Source: Ureibacillus aquaedulcis (GTDB lineage Bacteria > Bacillota > Bacilli > Bacillales_A > Planococcaceae). Taken from it: 43,321 nucleotides of DNA. Below the pieces are notes generated by a model. That model saw nothing but the letters and a program-made list of their open reading frames with translations. It was not told the DNA's origin and did not search any database. This document shows positions 26,860-34,911 of this stretch, piece after piece. Position 1 is the stretch's first letter. The number at the start of each line of letters is the position of its first letter. The position numbers and the translations under genes are program-made. Location: NCBI RefSeq assembly GCF_030418165.1, contig NZ_JAUHTQ010000021.1, positions 1-43,321 on the forward strand. The letters are read 5' to 3'.

Positions 26860-26900
26860 AAAAAGACAAAATCAACTAAATGGTTGATTTTGTCTTTTTT
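26860..26900 (+). terminator. SRP RNA terminator
   Basis: AAAAAGACAAAATCAAC pairs over 17 bp with GTTGATTTTGTCTTTTT around a 6-nt loop. It is the strongest hairpin in this part of the window. Confidence 0.93.
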
Positions 26901-27232
26901 GTTGTCGAAAAACTTTAGCCGGTAGCTAATACATTTCTCTATACAAGATTGTATTGTGACACTTTCTCCTTCAACCATATCAGATTCGTTTAATTCGAAT
27001 CAGTATTTTCACATTTCTACTCTCCAGCCTTCCATTTCACTCCCATCCATCGAAAGTGTTTTTTTATGAAAACTAGTACTTTTTAGGGCCTATACAAGCC
27101 GTAGAGACACTATACAGCTTATATGCTTAGCACACCCACCTAACCCAATACTTTATAAGAATATAGCTAATAATAATCTAATCTATAGAACTTATCTAAT
27201 GCATAAATCTTAGTAATAAAATTTATTACAAA
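26901..27232. other. Gene-free stretch upstream of the eight-gene operon
   Basis: I see no reading frame with a ribosome-binding site, no RNA gene and no certain promoter. The right part is very AT-rich. Confidence 0.5.
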
Positions 27233-27261
27233 CGTATTATAGTAATACGAACGATACGAAC
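27233..27261. promoter_or_regulatory. Palindrome and direct repeat, candidate operator
   Basis: CGTATTA-TAG-TAATACG (27233-27249) is a perfect 7-3-7 palindrome. It overlaps two copies of ATACGAAC at 27245-27252 and 27254-27261, a 9-bp period. The cluster lies 87-115 bp before the first gene of the operon. The regulator is unknown and no clear -35/-10 pair could be fixed. Confidence 0.45.
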
Positions 27262-27347
27262 AAAATCTGAAAATTTACTTATTATCTGGTAATACTGGAA
27301 CTTAATTGTAAAATGAACGTACCAATTAAAGAGGAAAAAAGGGGGTC

Positions 27348-29744
27348 ATGGTTTTGATAAAGAGAATAATGCCAGCAGTACTGTCATTATTATTTGTTTT
27401 AAGTTTCTTACATATAAACAGTGCTAGTGCAGCACCCAAATTGGATGTTCAAGCTGAAGCGGGAATATCCAATAAAGTTAAATACTATACGCCGTTACCG
27501 ATGAGCGTAACCATAACAAATGACGGCTCGCCCTTTTCAGGGGATTTAGTCATTGATGCAGCGGAATCTCCCTCTGTTGGATCTGGATTGGTGTATCCAG
27601 TAGATATTGCAGAAGGAGAAACGAAAACAATTCAGCTGTATTTAAATGGATTATCGGATGATTACTTGTACAGTGGTAATCAACAAGCAAGTCTATTTAC
27701 TTTTTACGAGGGTGGTATTGAGGAAGGAAACCCTGTGGAATTTACAGGTACAAAAGTGGTCCGTCCCCAAATCCATGAACAAGAAGCTACATTTATTTAT
27801 ACATTAACAGAAAATAGCGACCGATTATCTGCTTTACAACGGTTAAGACAATTTTCAACTTATAATGTTGAAGTTTTCCACGTAAATCAGCTTAAAGAGT
27901 TTGAATTGCCATCAGATGCAAAGGGGTTGGCAATGGCTGATGTACTTGCGGTAGATGAAGTAAGTCTGGCAGATCTGTCAGAAAAGCAGCAACAAGCAAT
28001 TTACAGTTGGGTAGAAAATGGTGGAAAGCTCCTGATCGGTGCTTCTGATCAAGTTGAAGTATCCGCAGGACCTTTTAAAGACCATTTACCACTGACCCTA
28101 TCTAATGAAAGGGTTGCTGTTTCAAAAGAAAGTCTTGCTTCATTATCCAATGAAGGAATCTTTACACAAGATATTGAGGTATATCAAGCCCAAGAAAAAG
28201 TGGGCAGTGTTGATCTGCTTGAAGATGGAGATACAATTCTTGCATCGAGTCTGGCGTTAGGTAGCGGGCAAATTATTCAAACGACCTTCTCTTTGGGTGA
28301 TCAGCCACTTGCAGGGATGGATGGCTACGCAAAATTAATTGCTCAAATTTTAAAGCTGCAAAATCCAAGACAAACTAATTCGTTTGGAATGTATTATGGC
28401 GGTATAAATGAATATCTTCCTTCAGAAGTCGGAAGTGTGAATGAACTCTTTCCTTCTTTTGAAGTATCGACAACACTGCTTGTGATCACGGTAATTGTTT
28501 ATATCCTAATAGTTGGCCCGTTACTTTACTTCGTTTTAAAACGAATGGATAAACGGGAGCATGCTTGGTGGGTTATCCCGGTTTTATCGATTGGTCTTTC
28601 ACTATGTATGTTTCTATTTGGTGCAAAAGATCGTTTGCTGCAATCACAAATCCAGCAATCCGCTTTTTATAAAGTAGAGGGCGAGAATCTTGTTGGGAAT
28701 TACGTGGAGTCTATTTTAACAAACCGTGGAGGGGACTTTACCTTTACGACCGATGAAAATACAACAGCTGTTGCTTCAAGAAATTCAACTTTCTATTCAA
28801 GCCCATCTGAAAGTGTACTCCATGAAAAATCCTATGTAAAAGAGCATGCAAATGGTTCTACGATTAATCTGAGGAATTTAAATTACTGGTCTGTCCAATC
28901 CATTGTTGGGCAATCCAAAATAGACAATGCAGGGAATATGGATATCCAATTAACACTTAAAGACGGAAAAGTAGAAGGAAGCATTACGAACCACTTCCCA
29001 TTCAAATTGAATGGTGTGGCGATCTGGTCAGGAACTAAGGAGATTGAATTAGGAGATATAGAAGCGGAAGGTACTCTTGAGGTATCGGAAGAAGTAAAAA
29101 ACTCTGTTTTACTTGCACCTTCCTTTTCAAACTATAACTATACCCAAGCTCAATCTAAGGATGAACTAATGCCAGTTCGCCTGGAGAAGCTGAAGTATGG
29201 AGTAGGAGCTCTGATAGAGGAGGAACGATTACCTGTAATTACCGCATGGACAGAAGAGGCATTGGTTGGAATTGAACTAGATGGCAATGCAAAAATGTCC
29301 CCGGTAGCCTACATTGCTCAAAGCTTTGAGCCTGCTATCGAATTATCGGGCGAATTTACTTTAGATAAAGAATCCCTAGACGTTTCTTTAGAGCAATCCA
29401 CTGGTTCGGGCTATATGGAATTAATGAATGAAGCAACAAATGAGTGGTTTTTGGATAAAGGGGATTACGACTTCAATGTTTGGGTACCCGATGAGCTTTT
29501 GGAGGGCACATCCTGGAGCGAAGTTTCGATTTCCAATAAAGCATCGGATCGTATGTCGCTTGCTATTTGGAATAGTACTACTTCTCAATATGAAGATATA
29601 CAAGAAGCAAGTGCTAGTTACACAACAAATTTAGAACAATATATATCATCAGAGGGTCAACTGAAAATCCTTGTCCGGATAACGGATGATATGGGGTCAC
29701 CTGTTAAAATGCCTGATGTTGAAATAAAAGGGGTGGCACAATAA
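27348..29744 (+). CDS. Secreted, membrane-anchored protein of the MoxR/ABC operon
   Basis: This 798-residue protein opens the operon. A signal peptide ends near SASA (residue 28). An extracytoplasmic part follows with a glutamine amidotransferase-like stretch (YSWVENGGKLLIGA near 220-235), then two membrane segments at about 373-394 and 405-425 joined by KRMDKREHAWW. A long second extracytoplasmic part (about 430-798), rich in Glu, Ser and Asn, follows. The layout resembles auxiliary proteins of ABC-2 transporters such as GldG-like or DUF4350 proteins, but I cannot name a family with confidence. ATG 27348 is close to GGGGG; the in-frame TTG 27354 has better spacing. The stop overlaps the next start (TAATG), so translation is coupled. 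Confidence 0.85.
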   Translation: MVLIKRIMPAVLSLLFVLSFLHINSASAAPKLDVQAEAGISNKVKYYTPLPMSVTITNDGSPFSGDLVIDAAESPSVGSGLVYPVDIAEGETKTIQLYLNGLSDDYLYSGNQQASLFTFYEGGIEEGNPVEFTGTKVVRPQIHEQEATFIYTLTENSDRLSALQRLRQFSTYNVEVFHVNQLKEFELPSDAKGLAMADVLAVDEVSLADLSEKQQQAIYSWVENGGKLLIGASDQVEVSAGPFKDHLPLTLSNERVAVSKESLASLSNEGIFTQDIEVYQAQEKVGSVDLLEDGDTILASSLALGSGQIIQTTFSLGDQPLAGMDGYAKLIAQILKLQNPRQTNSFGMYYGGINEYLPSEVGSVNELFPSFEVSTTLLVITVIVYILIVGPLLYFVLKRMDKREHAWWVIPVLSIGLSLCMFLFGAKDRLLQSQIQQSAFYKVEGENLVGNYVESILTNRGGDFTFTTDENTTAVASRNSTFYSSPSESVLHEKSYVKEHANGSTINLRNLNYWSVQSIVGQSKIDNAGNMDIQLTLKDGKVEGSITNHFPFKLNGVAIWSGTKEIELGDIEAEGTLEVSEEVKNSVLLAPSFSNYNYTQAQSKDELMPVRLEKLKYGVGALIEEERLPVITAWTEEALVGIELDGNAKMSPVAYIAQSFEPAIELSGEFTLDKESLDVSLEQSTGSGYMELMNEATNEWFLDKGDYDFNVWVPDELLEGTSWSEVSISNKASDRMSLAIWNSTTSQYEDIQEASASYTTNLEQYISSEGQLKILVRITDDMGSPVKMPDVEIKGVAQ

Positions 29745-30682
29745 TGATGGTGGATATACAAGGATTAACGAAAAAATATGGTTCCTTTACGGCATTGGAT
29801 AATCTGACGCTATCACTGGATGAAGGTGTTGTATTTGGCTTTGTTGGAGCGAATGGTGCAGGAAAGTCTACTACATTTTCAATACTTTCCACGCTCCTTT
29901 CACCATCTGCCGGGGATGCACTGATCAATGGGAAAAGTGTAGTGCGCGAACCAAAGGAAGTACGTAAACAAATTGGCTATATGCCGGACTTTTTCGGAGT
30001 ATATGACCAGCTAAAAGCAGATGAATATCTTGATTTTTATGGAGCGAGCTATGGCCTTCCTGCGGCAGAACGACGAGTCCTCATTCCGCAATTATTGGAG
30101 CTCGTGAATTTAACAGAGAAACGCTTCGAGTATGTTGACTTACTATCACGCGGTATGAAGCAACGCCTTTGTTTGGCCCGCTCCCTTATCCATGATCCCA
30201 AGGTCTTAATATTGGATGAACCGGCTTCAGGTTTGGATCCCCGGGCCCGGGTGGAAATGAGGGATATTTTAAAGCACTTGAAATCGATGGGAAAAACAAT
30301 CCTAATTTCATCGCATATTTTGCCGGAGCTTGCAGAAATGTGCGACGAAATAGGCGTGATTGATAACGGTAAATTAATTGCTCACGGTAATGTTGCCCAG
30401 ATTCAAGACCAACTGCAGGGAGACAAACGCATTATTGTAAAAGTAATGGACGATCTCGAAAAAGCCCGTGCCTTCTTTGAAGAAGACCCATTTGTTAGTT
30501 CAATAGAAATGACTCATGGGAAAAATGAGGTTGCCTTTAATTATCGCGGGAAGACAATGGATCAAGTAAATCTTCTGCGCAAAGCATTACTTGCAGATAT
30601 TTCAATCTTCTCCTTAACAGAAGAAGAAAAGGATCTGGAAGATGTCTTTATGGCGATAACGAAGGGAGCGGATGAAAAATGA
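29744..30682 (+). CDS. ABC-2 type transporter ATPase (GldA-like)
   Basis: This 312-residue cytosolic ATPase has Walker A GANGAGKST at 35-43, Walker B VLILDE at 154-159 and the switch His in SSHILPEL. Its signature motif reads LSRGMKQR (134-141), not LSGGQ; this variant is usual in the ABC-2 exporter branch to which GldA-like ATPases belong. The C-terminal 80 residues form a regulatory domain. The start ATG 29744 follows GGGGTGG and overlaps the previous stop by one base; a second ATG comes directly after. It overlaps the permease gene by 4 nt, so the two are a coupled pair. The substrate is unknown; the pair may export or act as an ATP-driven mechanical unit with the operon's extracytoplasmic proteins. 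Confidence 0.92.
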   Translation: MMVDIQGLTKKYGSFTALDNLTLSLDEGVVFGFVGANGAGKSTTFSILSTLLSPSAGDALINGKSVVREPKEVRKQIGYMPDFFGVYDQLKADEYLDFYGASYGLPAAERRVLIPQLLELVNLTEKRFEYVDLLSRGMKQRLCLARSLIHDPKVLILDEPASGLDPRARVEMRDILKHLKSMGKTILISSHILPELAEMCDEIGVIDNGKLIAHGNVAQIQDQLQGDKRIIVKVMDDLEKARAFFEEDPFVSSIEMTHGKNEVAFNYRGKTMDQVNLLRKALLADISIFSLTEEEKDLEDVFMAITKGADEK

Positions 30683-31542
30683 TGGAACGCTTTTCAAACC
30701 CAGTTTTGTTAAAGGAGTTAAAGCTGCGATTCCGCTCCTTTAAAAGCTTCTCGGGATTAATGTTCTACTTAGCGGTGTTATGTATTTTTGTTACGGGGTT
30801 CTTGCTGATCTACACACAATTTTCAGGTACCGGTTTTTTTAGACCGCGGGATAGCTTTACAATGTTTGCTGTGTTAAGTGTAATTCAAATGGGGCTTGTG
30901 ATGTTCATTACCCCTGGCTTGACTGCCGGTGCAATTAGTACAGAACGCGAGAAACAAACATTGAATATTTTACTGACGACAACTCAAAGCTCCACTCAAA
31001 TAATCGTAGGAAAGCTTTTATCGTCAGTGGCATTTTTAGTATTGATGTTATTGGCAGGCTTGCCTTTATATAGTCTTGTATTTTTGTTTGGTGGTGTCTC
31101 GCCGTCCCAGTTGATTACAATCTTCTTATTTTATTTGGTTACACTGATTGCAATCGGAAGTATTGGGATTATGTTTTCAACAATCACGAAAAGAACGATT
31201 GTATCAATGATTGCTACTTATGGGGCAATGATTTTTTTAGGAGGGATTACGGCATTCCTATTTTTTGTAGGGGTTTCCATGGATCAAATGTTCATGTATT
31301 CAGGAAATCCACAGCCGAATGCAGCGCCATTTTCCCCCATTCCATATTTTTGGGCAAGCATCAATCCGGGAGCACTGATGGTAACGATTCTTTATCCTGA
31401 AATGGCAACAAGTCTAGAGTCCGCGGTTGGAGTTTCAATCCCTGTCTGGGTGAGCTATTTAATATTTTATGTGCTATTAACGGCTTTTTGCTTATTGATT
31501 GCCATTCGTAAGTTACGTGCGAATATGAAAACAAATAGATAA
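30679..31542 (+). CDS. ABC-2 type transporter permease
   Basis: This 287-residue membrane protein has six predicted segments. The N-terminal cytosolic helix NPVLLKELKLRFRSFKS precedes the first segment, and ISTEREKQTLNILLTT is the coupling sequence typical of ABC-2 permeases. It overlaps the ATPase gene by 4 nt, and the next gene follows after a ribosome-binding site. It forms the transport half of the ABC module. Since there is only one permease gene, it probably works as a homodimer. GldF-like proteins are the nearest family by size and layout, but no substrate can be assigned. Confidence 0.9.
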   Translation: MMERFSNPVLLKELKLRFRSFKSFSGLMFYLAVLCIFVTGFLLIYTQFSGTGFFRPRDSFTMFAVLSVIQMGLVMFITPGLTAGAISTEREKQTLNILLTTTQSSTQIIVGKLLSSVAFLVLMLLAGLPLYSLVFLFGGVSPSQLITIFLFYLVTLIAIGSIGIMFSTITKRTIVSMIATYGAMIFLGGITAFLFFVGVSMDQMFMYSGNPQPNAAPFSPIPYFWASINPGALMVTILYPEMATSLESAVGVSIPVWVSYLIFYVLLTAFCLLIAIRKLRANMKTNR

Positions 31543-31555
31543 GGAGGCAATGGAA

Positions 31556-33016
31556 ATGGATAGCCGTCAAACATTGAAACAATTTATCCGTCGGGCAAAA
31601 AGAAGTCTAAATATGGAGCATTCACTTCCCAAATTGCAATATGGAATACTCTCGGCGTTGTTTTTAAGCGCGGCGATTCTTCTAGTTTCCCGTTTATTTG
31701 TTTTTTCTTATTACCGGGATGCCACAATCTATGTGGGGATCTGCACTTTCATGGCAGCGGTTGTTTATATTTGGTGGAAGAGAGTCCGGGGAAAAGAGGC
31801 ATTGCATCGTTTAGATCGCTTCTACCCCCACAATGAGCTTGTGACGGCTCTTTCGTTGGGAGATGAATCGAATCCGTTAGTAGGTTCTATTATTCAAAAA
31901 GCGGTAGAAGAATCACCAGCTGCTTTTGAACACTTCAAGAAACGTGAAAGAACGCTTTGGAAGCCCAAAGCTTTAGTCGGAATTATCTTAATGATGATTA
32001 TAATCGGGGCATTGTCCATTTTCCCATCAGCAACACAACAACAAGCGCTTGTTATAGAAAAAGAAAAGGATGTTATCAATGATCTCGAAAAAGAAGTAGC
32101 GGAGCTTCAGGAAAAATCCGAAACGAAAGAAACAAAAAAACAATTACAAGAATTGCAAAATAAATTAAATGAATTAGATACTTCCGAGGAAGCTCTACGG
32201 GAAGTAGTGAAAAAGCAAAAGGAATTAAAGCTCCAAGAGCAGAAATTAAAAGAACAACAAAATTTGGCAAAGCAAGATAGCGGCGAAGGAACGGATGGGT
32301 TAACAACAGAGGAGCAAAAGCAGTTAGGAGAGCTAATGGAGATGCAAAAGGAACTTGCGAATACTGCCAATAGTACTCAAACTGCATTAAGTAAACTAGG
32401 AAAGCCGATTAGCTTTGATCTACAAAATGCCATCGCTAGTGAACTTGGATCGGAATCAACAGAAAATAGTTCAGAAGATGAACAGATTGATTCTTCAAGC
32501 GAAGGTGATGGACAACAAAGTGGAAATCAGGGTGAGTCACAAGGAGATGGCCAAGGAAATAATGGTGAATCTGGCCAAAATGGCGAAGGAAGCAATAGTG
32601 GATCTGGTCAAAACGGGCAAGGTCAGGGTCAAGGAAATAGCCCGGGTAACGGTTCCGGCTCTGGCTCCGGTCAAGGAACCACGGGAAGCGGAACAGGAAG
32701 TGGAAATGGCGGAACAGGAAGCGGCAAGGGTGGAAATGGAGCTGGACTTGGTCAGGGTGGCCGCGATCTACTTTCCATTCCAAATCGAGTGGGCGGCGGC
32801 AGTGAAACAACAGTTGATGGAGGTCCAGTCGGTGAGGGTACAGCTGTTGGTGAACAGAAAGGACCTGTTCCGGTGACAAAGGGAAGTATCCGGCCTTATG
32901 AAGAAGTCATAGGCGACTATAAAGAAAGCTACTTGGAGAGCTCGGAAAGAATGCAGCTGCCCAAGGATTTACAAGATATTGTCCAATCATATTTTTCTTC
33001 CGTAGAGTCGGAATAA
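31556..33016 (+). CDS. Coiled-coil membrane protein with Gly/Ser/Asn/Gln-rich segment
   Basis: This 486-residue protein has membrane segments at about 29-50, 55-73 and 138-156. A Lys/Glu-rich coiled coil (about 165-241) follows, then a low-complexity Gly/Ser/Asn/Gln segment (about 302-405). The C-terminal end contains LPKDLQDIVQSYFSS. I chose ATG 31556 because it is 8 nt after AAGGAGG; ATG 31550 is only 2 nt away. The C-terminal RPYEEVIGDYKESYL plus LPKDLQDIV tail resembles a conserved end seen in proteins beside MoxR genes. I cannot name a family. The layout suggests a scaffold that links the ABC unit to the MoxR/vWA unit. Confidence 0.87.
   Translation: MDSRQTLKQFIRRAKRSLNMEHSLPKLQYGILSALFLSAAILLVSRLFVFSYYRDATIYVGICTFMAAVVYIWWKRVRGKEALHRLDRFYPHNELVTALSLGDESNPLVGSIIQKAVEESPAAFEHFKKRERTLWKPKALVGIILMMIIIGALSIFPSATQQQALVIEKEKDVINDLEKEVAELQEKSETKETKKQLQELQNKLNELDTSEEALREVVKKQKELKLQEQKLKEQQNLAKQDSGEGTDGLTTEEQKQLGELMEMQKELANTANSTQTALSKLGKPISFDLQNAIASELGSESTENSSEDEQIDSSSEGDGQQSGNQGESQGDGQGNNGESGQNGEGSNSGSGQNGQGQGQGNSPGNGSGSGSGQGTTGSGTGSGNGGTGSGKGGNGAGLGQGGRDLLSIPNRVGGGSETTVDGGPVGEGTAVGEQKGPVPVTKGSIRPYEEVIGDYKESYLESSERMQLPKDLQDIVQSYFSSVESE
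32499..32763 (+). repeat. Low-complexity coding repeat (Gly/Ser/Asn/Gln)
   Basis: The DNA is built from short GGN, AGC/AGT, AAT and CAA codons, giving imperfect repeats such as GQGQGQG, GSGSGSG and GSGTGSGNGG. It lies inside the coiled-coil protein gene and could vary in length by slippage. Confidence 0.7.
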
Positions 33017-33029
33017 AGGGGATGAAAGA

Positions 33030-34025
33030 ATGGCCTTCAGTGAACAGCAATATAGTGAAATGAGCCAGGAACTGCAAAGTGTAAAAAATGAAATAGGTAA
33101 ATTCATAGTGGGCCAAGAAGAAGCGATAGAATTCACGCTGTACTCGATATTGGCTGATGGGCATGCCTTGTTGGAAGGCTTGCCGGGGCTCGGGAAAACA
33201 ATGCTGATTCGAACAATTTCAGAAGTATTGGATCTTTCCTTTTCCCGTATTCAATTCACACCCGATTTAATGCCTACTGACATTACGGGGACGAATATTA
33301 TTGAGCGAACAGAGAGTGGAAAACAGCAATTTGTCTTTCAGCCGGGGCCACTCTTTAGCCAGATGGTCCTAGCGGATGAAATAAACCGGGCGACACCCAA
33401 AACGCAAAGTGCTTTGCTTGAAGCAATGGGGGAAAAAACCGTTACGATTTTAGGAGATACAAAGAAAATGGCAAAACCTTTCTTTGTACTTGCAACGCAA
33501 AACCCAATAGAGATGGAAGGGACGTATCCTTTACCGGAAGCACAGATGGACCGTTTCTTATGCAAAATTTTGGTTCCTTATCCCTCAAAAAAAGAGCTAA
33601 TGGAAATTATGAAACGGACAACGGGTGCACTGGAAATCGATTTAGAAAAAGTGATGAACGGCGATCGCCTGATTATTGCACAGCAAATGGTCAAGGAAGT
33701 ATTGGTGGCTGATGAAATGATGGAGTATGCGGTCAATTTAGTTGTCGCTACACACCCGCAGGGAGAACTGGCTTTACCGGAAGTTCAGCAGTTTGCGATG
33801 TATGGCAGTGGTCCGCGAGGCTTGCAAAGCATTATTAAATTAGCAAAAGCTCGTGCTGTAATGCAAGGCCGCTTCCATGTATCCATCGGAGATATTAAAT
33901 CGGTTGCCAAACCAGCTCTTCGCCATCGAATGATGATGAATTATGAAGGAGAGGCAGAGGGGAAAACAGCGGATGACCTAATCAACAACATTATAAATTC
34001 AATCCAGCAAGGCGTGGGGCTATGA
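33030..34025 (+). CDS. MoxR-type AAA+ ATPase
   Basis: MoxR AAA+ proteins are hexameric chaperone-like ATPases that work with vWA proteins to assemble or activate complexes. The 331-residue product has Walker A GLPGLGKT at 50-57, Walker B LADEINR at 114-120, the sensor 1 stretch ATQNP, EGTYPLPEAQMDRF, and a C-terminal lid with GSGPRGLQS. ATG 33030 follows GGGGATGA. It is the typical MoxR next to a DUF58 gene; the two overlap by 4 nt. No substrate-specific domain is visible. Bacillus YeaC is a similar protein, but there the cluster has a transglutaminase and lacks the ABC and vWA genes seen here. Confidence 0.95.
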   Translation: MAFSEQQYSEMSQELQSVKNEIGKFIVGQEEAIEFTLYSILADGHALLEGLPGLGKTMLIRTISEVLDLSFSRIQFTPDLMPTDITGTNIIERTESGKQQFVFQPGPLFSQMVLADEINRATPKTQSALLEAMGEKTVTILGDTKKMAKPFFVLATQNPIEMEGTYPLPEAQMDRFLCKILVPYPSKKELMEIMKRTTGALEIDLEKVMNGDRLIIAQQMVKEVLVADEMMEYAVNLVVATHPQGELALPEVQQFAMYGSGPRGLQSIIKLAKARAVMQGRFHVSIGDIKSVAKPALRHRMMMNYEGEAEGKTADDLINNIINSIQQGVGL

Positions 34026-34900
34026 AGAATCAAAAATTAATATTACCTGATGAATGGGTTTCGAAAATTAGCCGCTTATCCATAGCAACTTCCTCCAAGC
34101 TACGCGGACAGCATAAAGGGGGCAATCGTTCGCAAAGATTCGGTGCATCCCTCGATTTTTCCGATTTTCGTGAATACACATTGGGGGATGATGTGAGGCA
34201 AGTCGATTGGAATGTGTATGCGCGGATGGAAAAGTACTTTATAAAACGTTTTTTAGACGAGCAGGAGATGCGGGTACATATTTTATTGGATGCTACGCGG
34301 TCAATGGGTGAAGAAAAGAAGTGGGTGTTTGCAAGACAGGTTGCTTCTGCCATCGGATTGATGGTTCTAAATCGAGATGACCGACTATCCTTTTCATATG
34401 TAAACGAAACGAACACGCTTCCCTTTAGACGAAAAGGAGCAACCTACAGAAAACATTTTTTGCAAATTGTTTCGAGTTTAGAGAAAGCAAACGGTACAGG
34501 CAGTTTCGCAAGGGAAGGCATCAAGGCACTACCTAAAGATAGTACTGTTCTTTTTGTTATTACAGATGGTCTCGAACCAATAGGTGAATGGGAGAAATTT
34601 TTTAAACGGTTACCGCGATTTGCTGGGGATATACGCTGCATTCAAATTGTGACACAAGATGAATTGAATCCATCCTATACCGGGGATGTCCGGTTAATTG
34701 ATGCCGAAACTGGGCGGGATGTGAATGTGTCTGTTTCAAACCGTGTTTTAGCCAGCTATGGAAAATCACAAGAAATGCACGAAACAGAGTTGGATGCCTT
34801 AGCTAATCGTTTTGGCATTCGCAAAATTCAACTGGTTGTGGAGGATGGGTTACAAAATGCCATTTTCCATAAAATGCTCAAATCGCATTGGGTACAGTGA
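34022..34900 (+). CDS. DUF58 domain protein
   Basis: DUF58 proteins are usual partners of MoxR ATPases. The 292-residue product has the hallmark GDDVRQVDWNVYARMEKYF (about 54-72) followed by EQEMRVHILLDATRSM, where DATRS looks like a vWA-type metal site. There is no signal peptide and no clear membrane segment, so it is probably cytosolic and vWA-fold-like. Its ATG overlaps the moxR stop by 4 nt, and the BatA-like gene starts 11 nt after it. Its exact job is not known for any close relative; a role as adaptor between the AAA+ ring and a client is an inference from neighbours. Confidence 0.93.
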   Translation: MKNQKLILPDEWVSKISRLSIATSSKLRGQHKGGNRSQRFGASLDFSDFREYTLGDDVRQVDWNVYARMEKYFIKRFLDEQEMRVHILLDATRSMGEEKKWVFARQVASAIGLMVLNRDDRLSFSYVNETNTLPFRRKGATYRKHFLQIVSSLEKANGTGSFAREGIKALPKDSTVLFVITDGLEPIGEWEKFFKRLPRFAGDIRCIQIVTQDELNPSYTGDVRLIDAETGRDVNVSVSNRVLASYGKSQEMHETELDALANRFGIRKIQLVVEDGLQNAIFHKMLKSHWVQ

Positions 34901-34911
34901 GGTGAAGCTAT

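Noticed and set aside
32076..32879. Long frames on both strands over the low-complexity gene
   Set aside because: They are by-products of the repetitive Gly/Ser/Gln/Glu codons; the plus-strand frame with membrane segments and a ribosome-binding site is the real gene.
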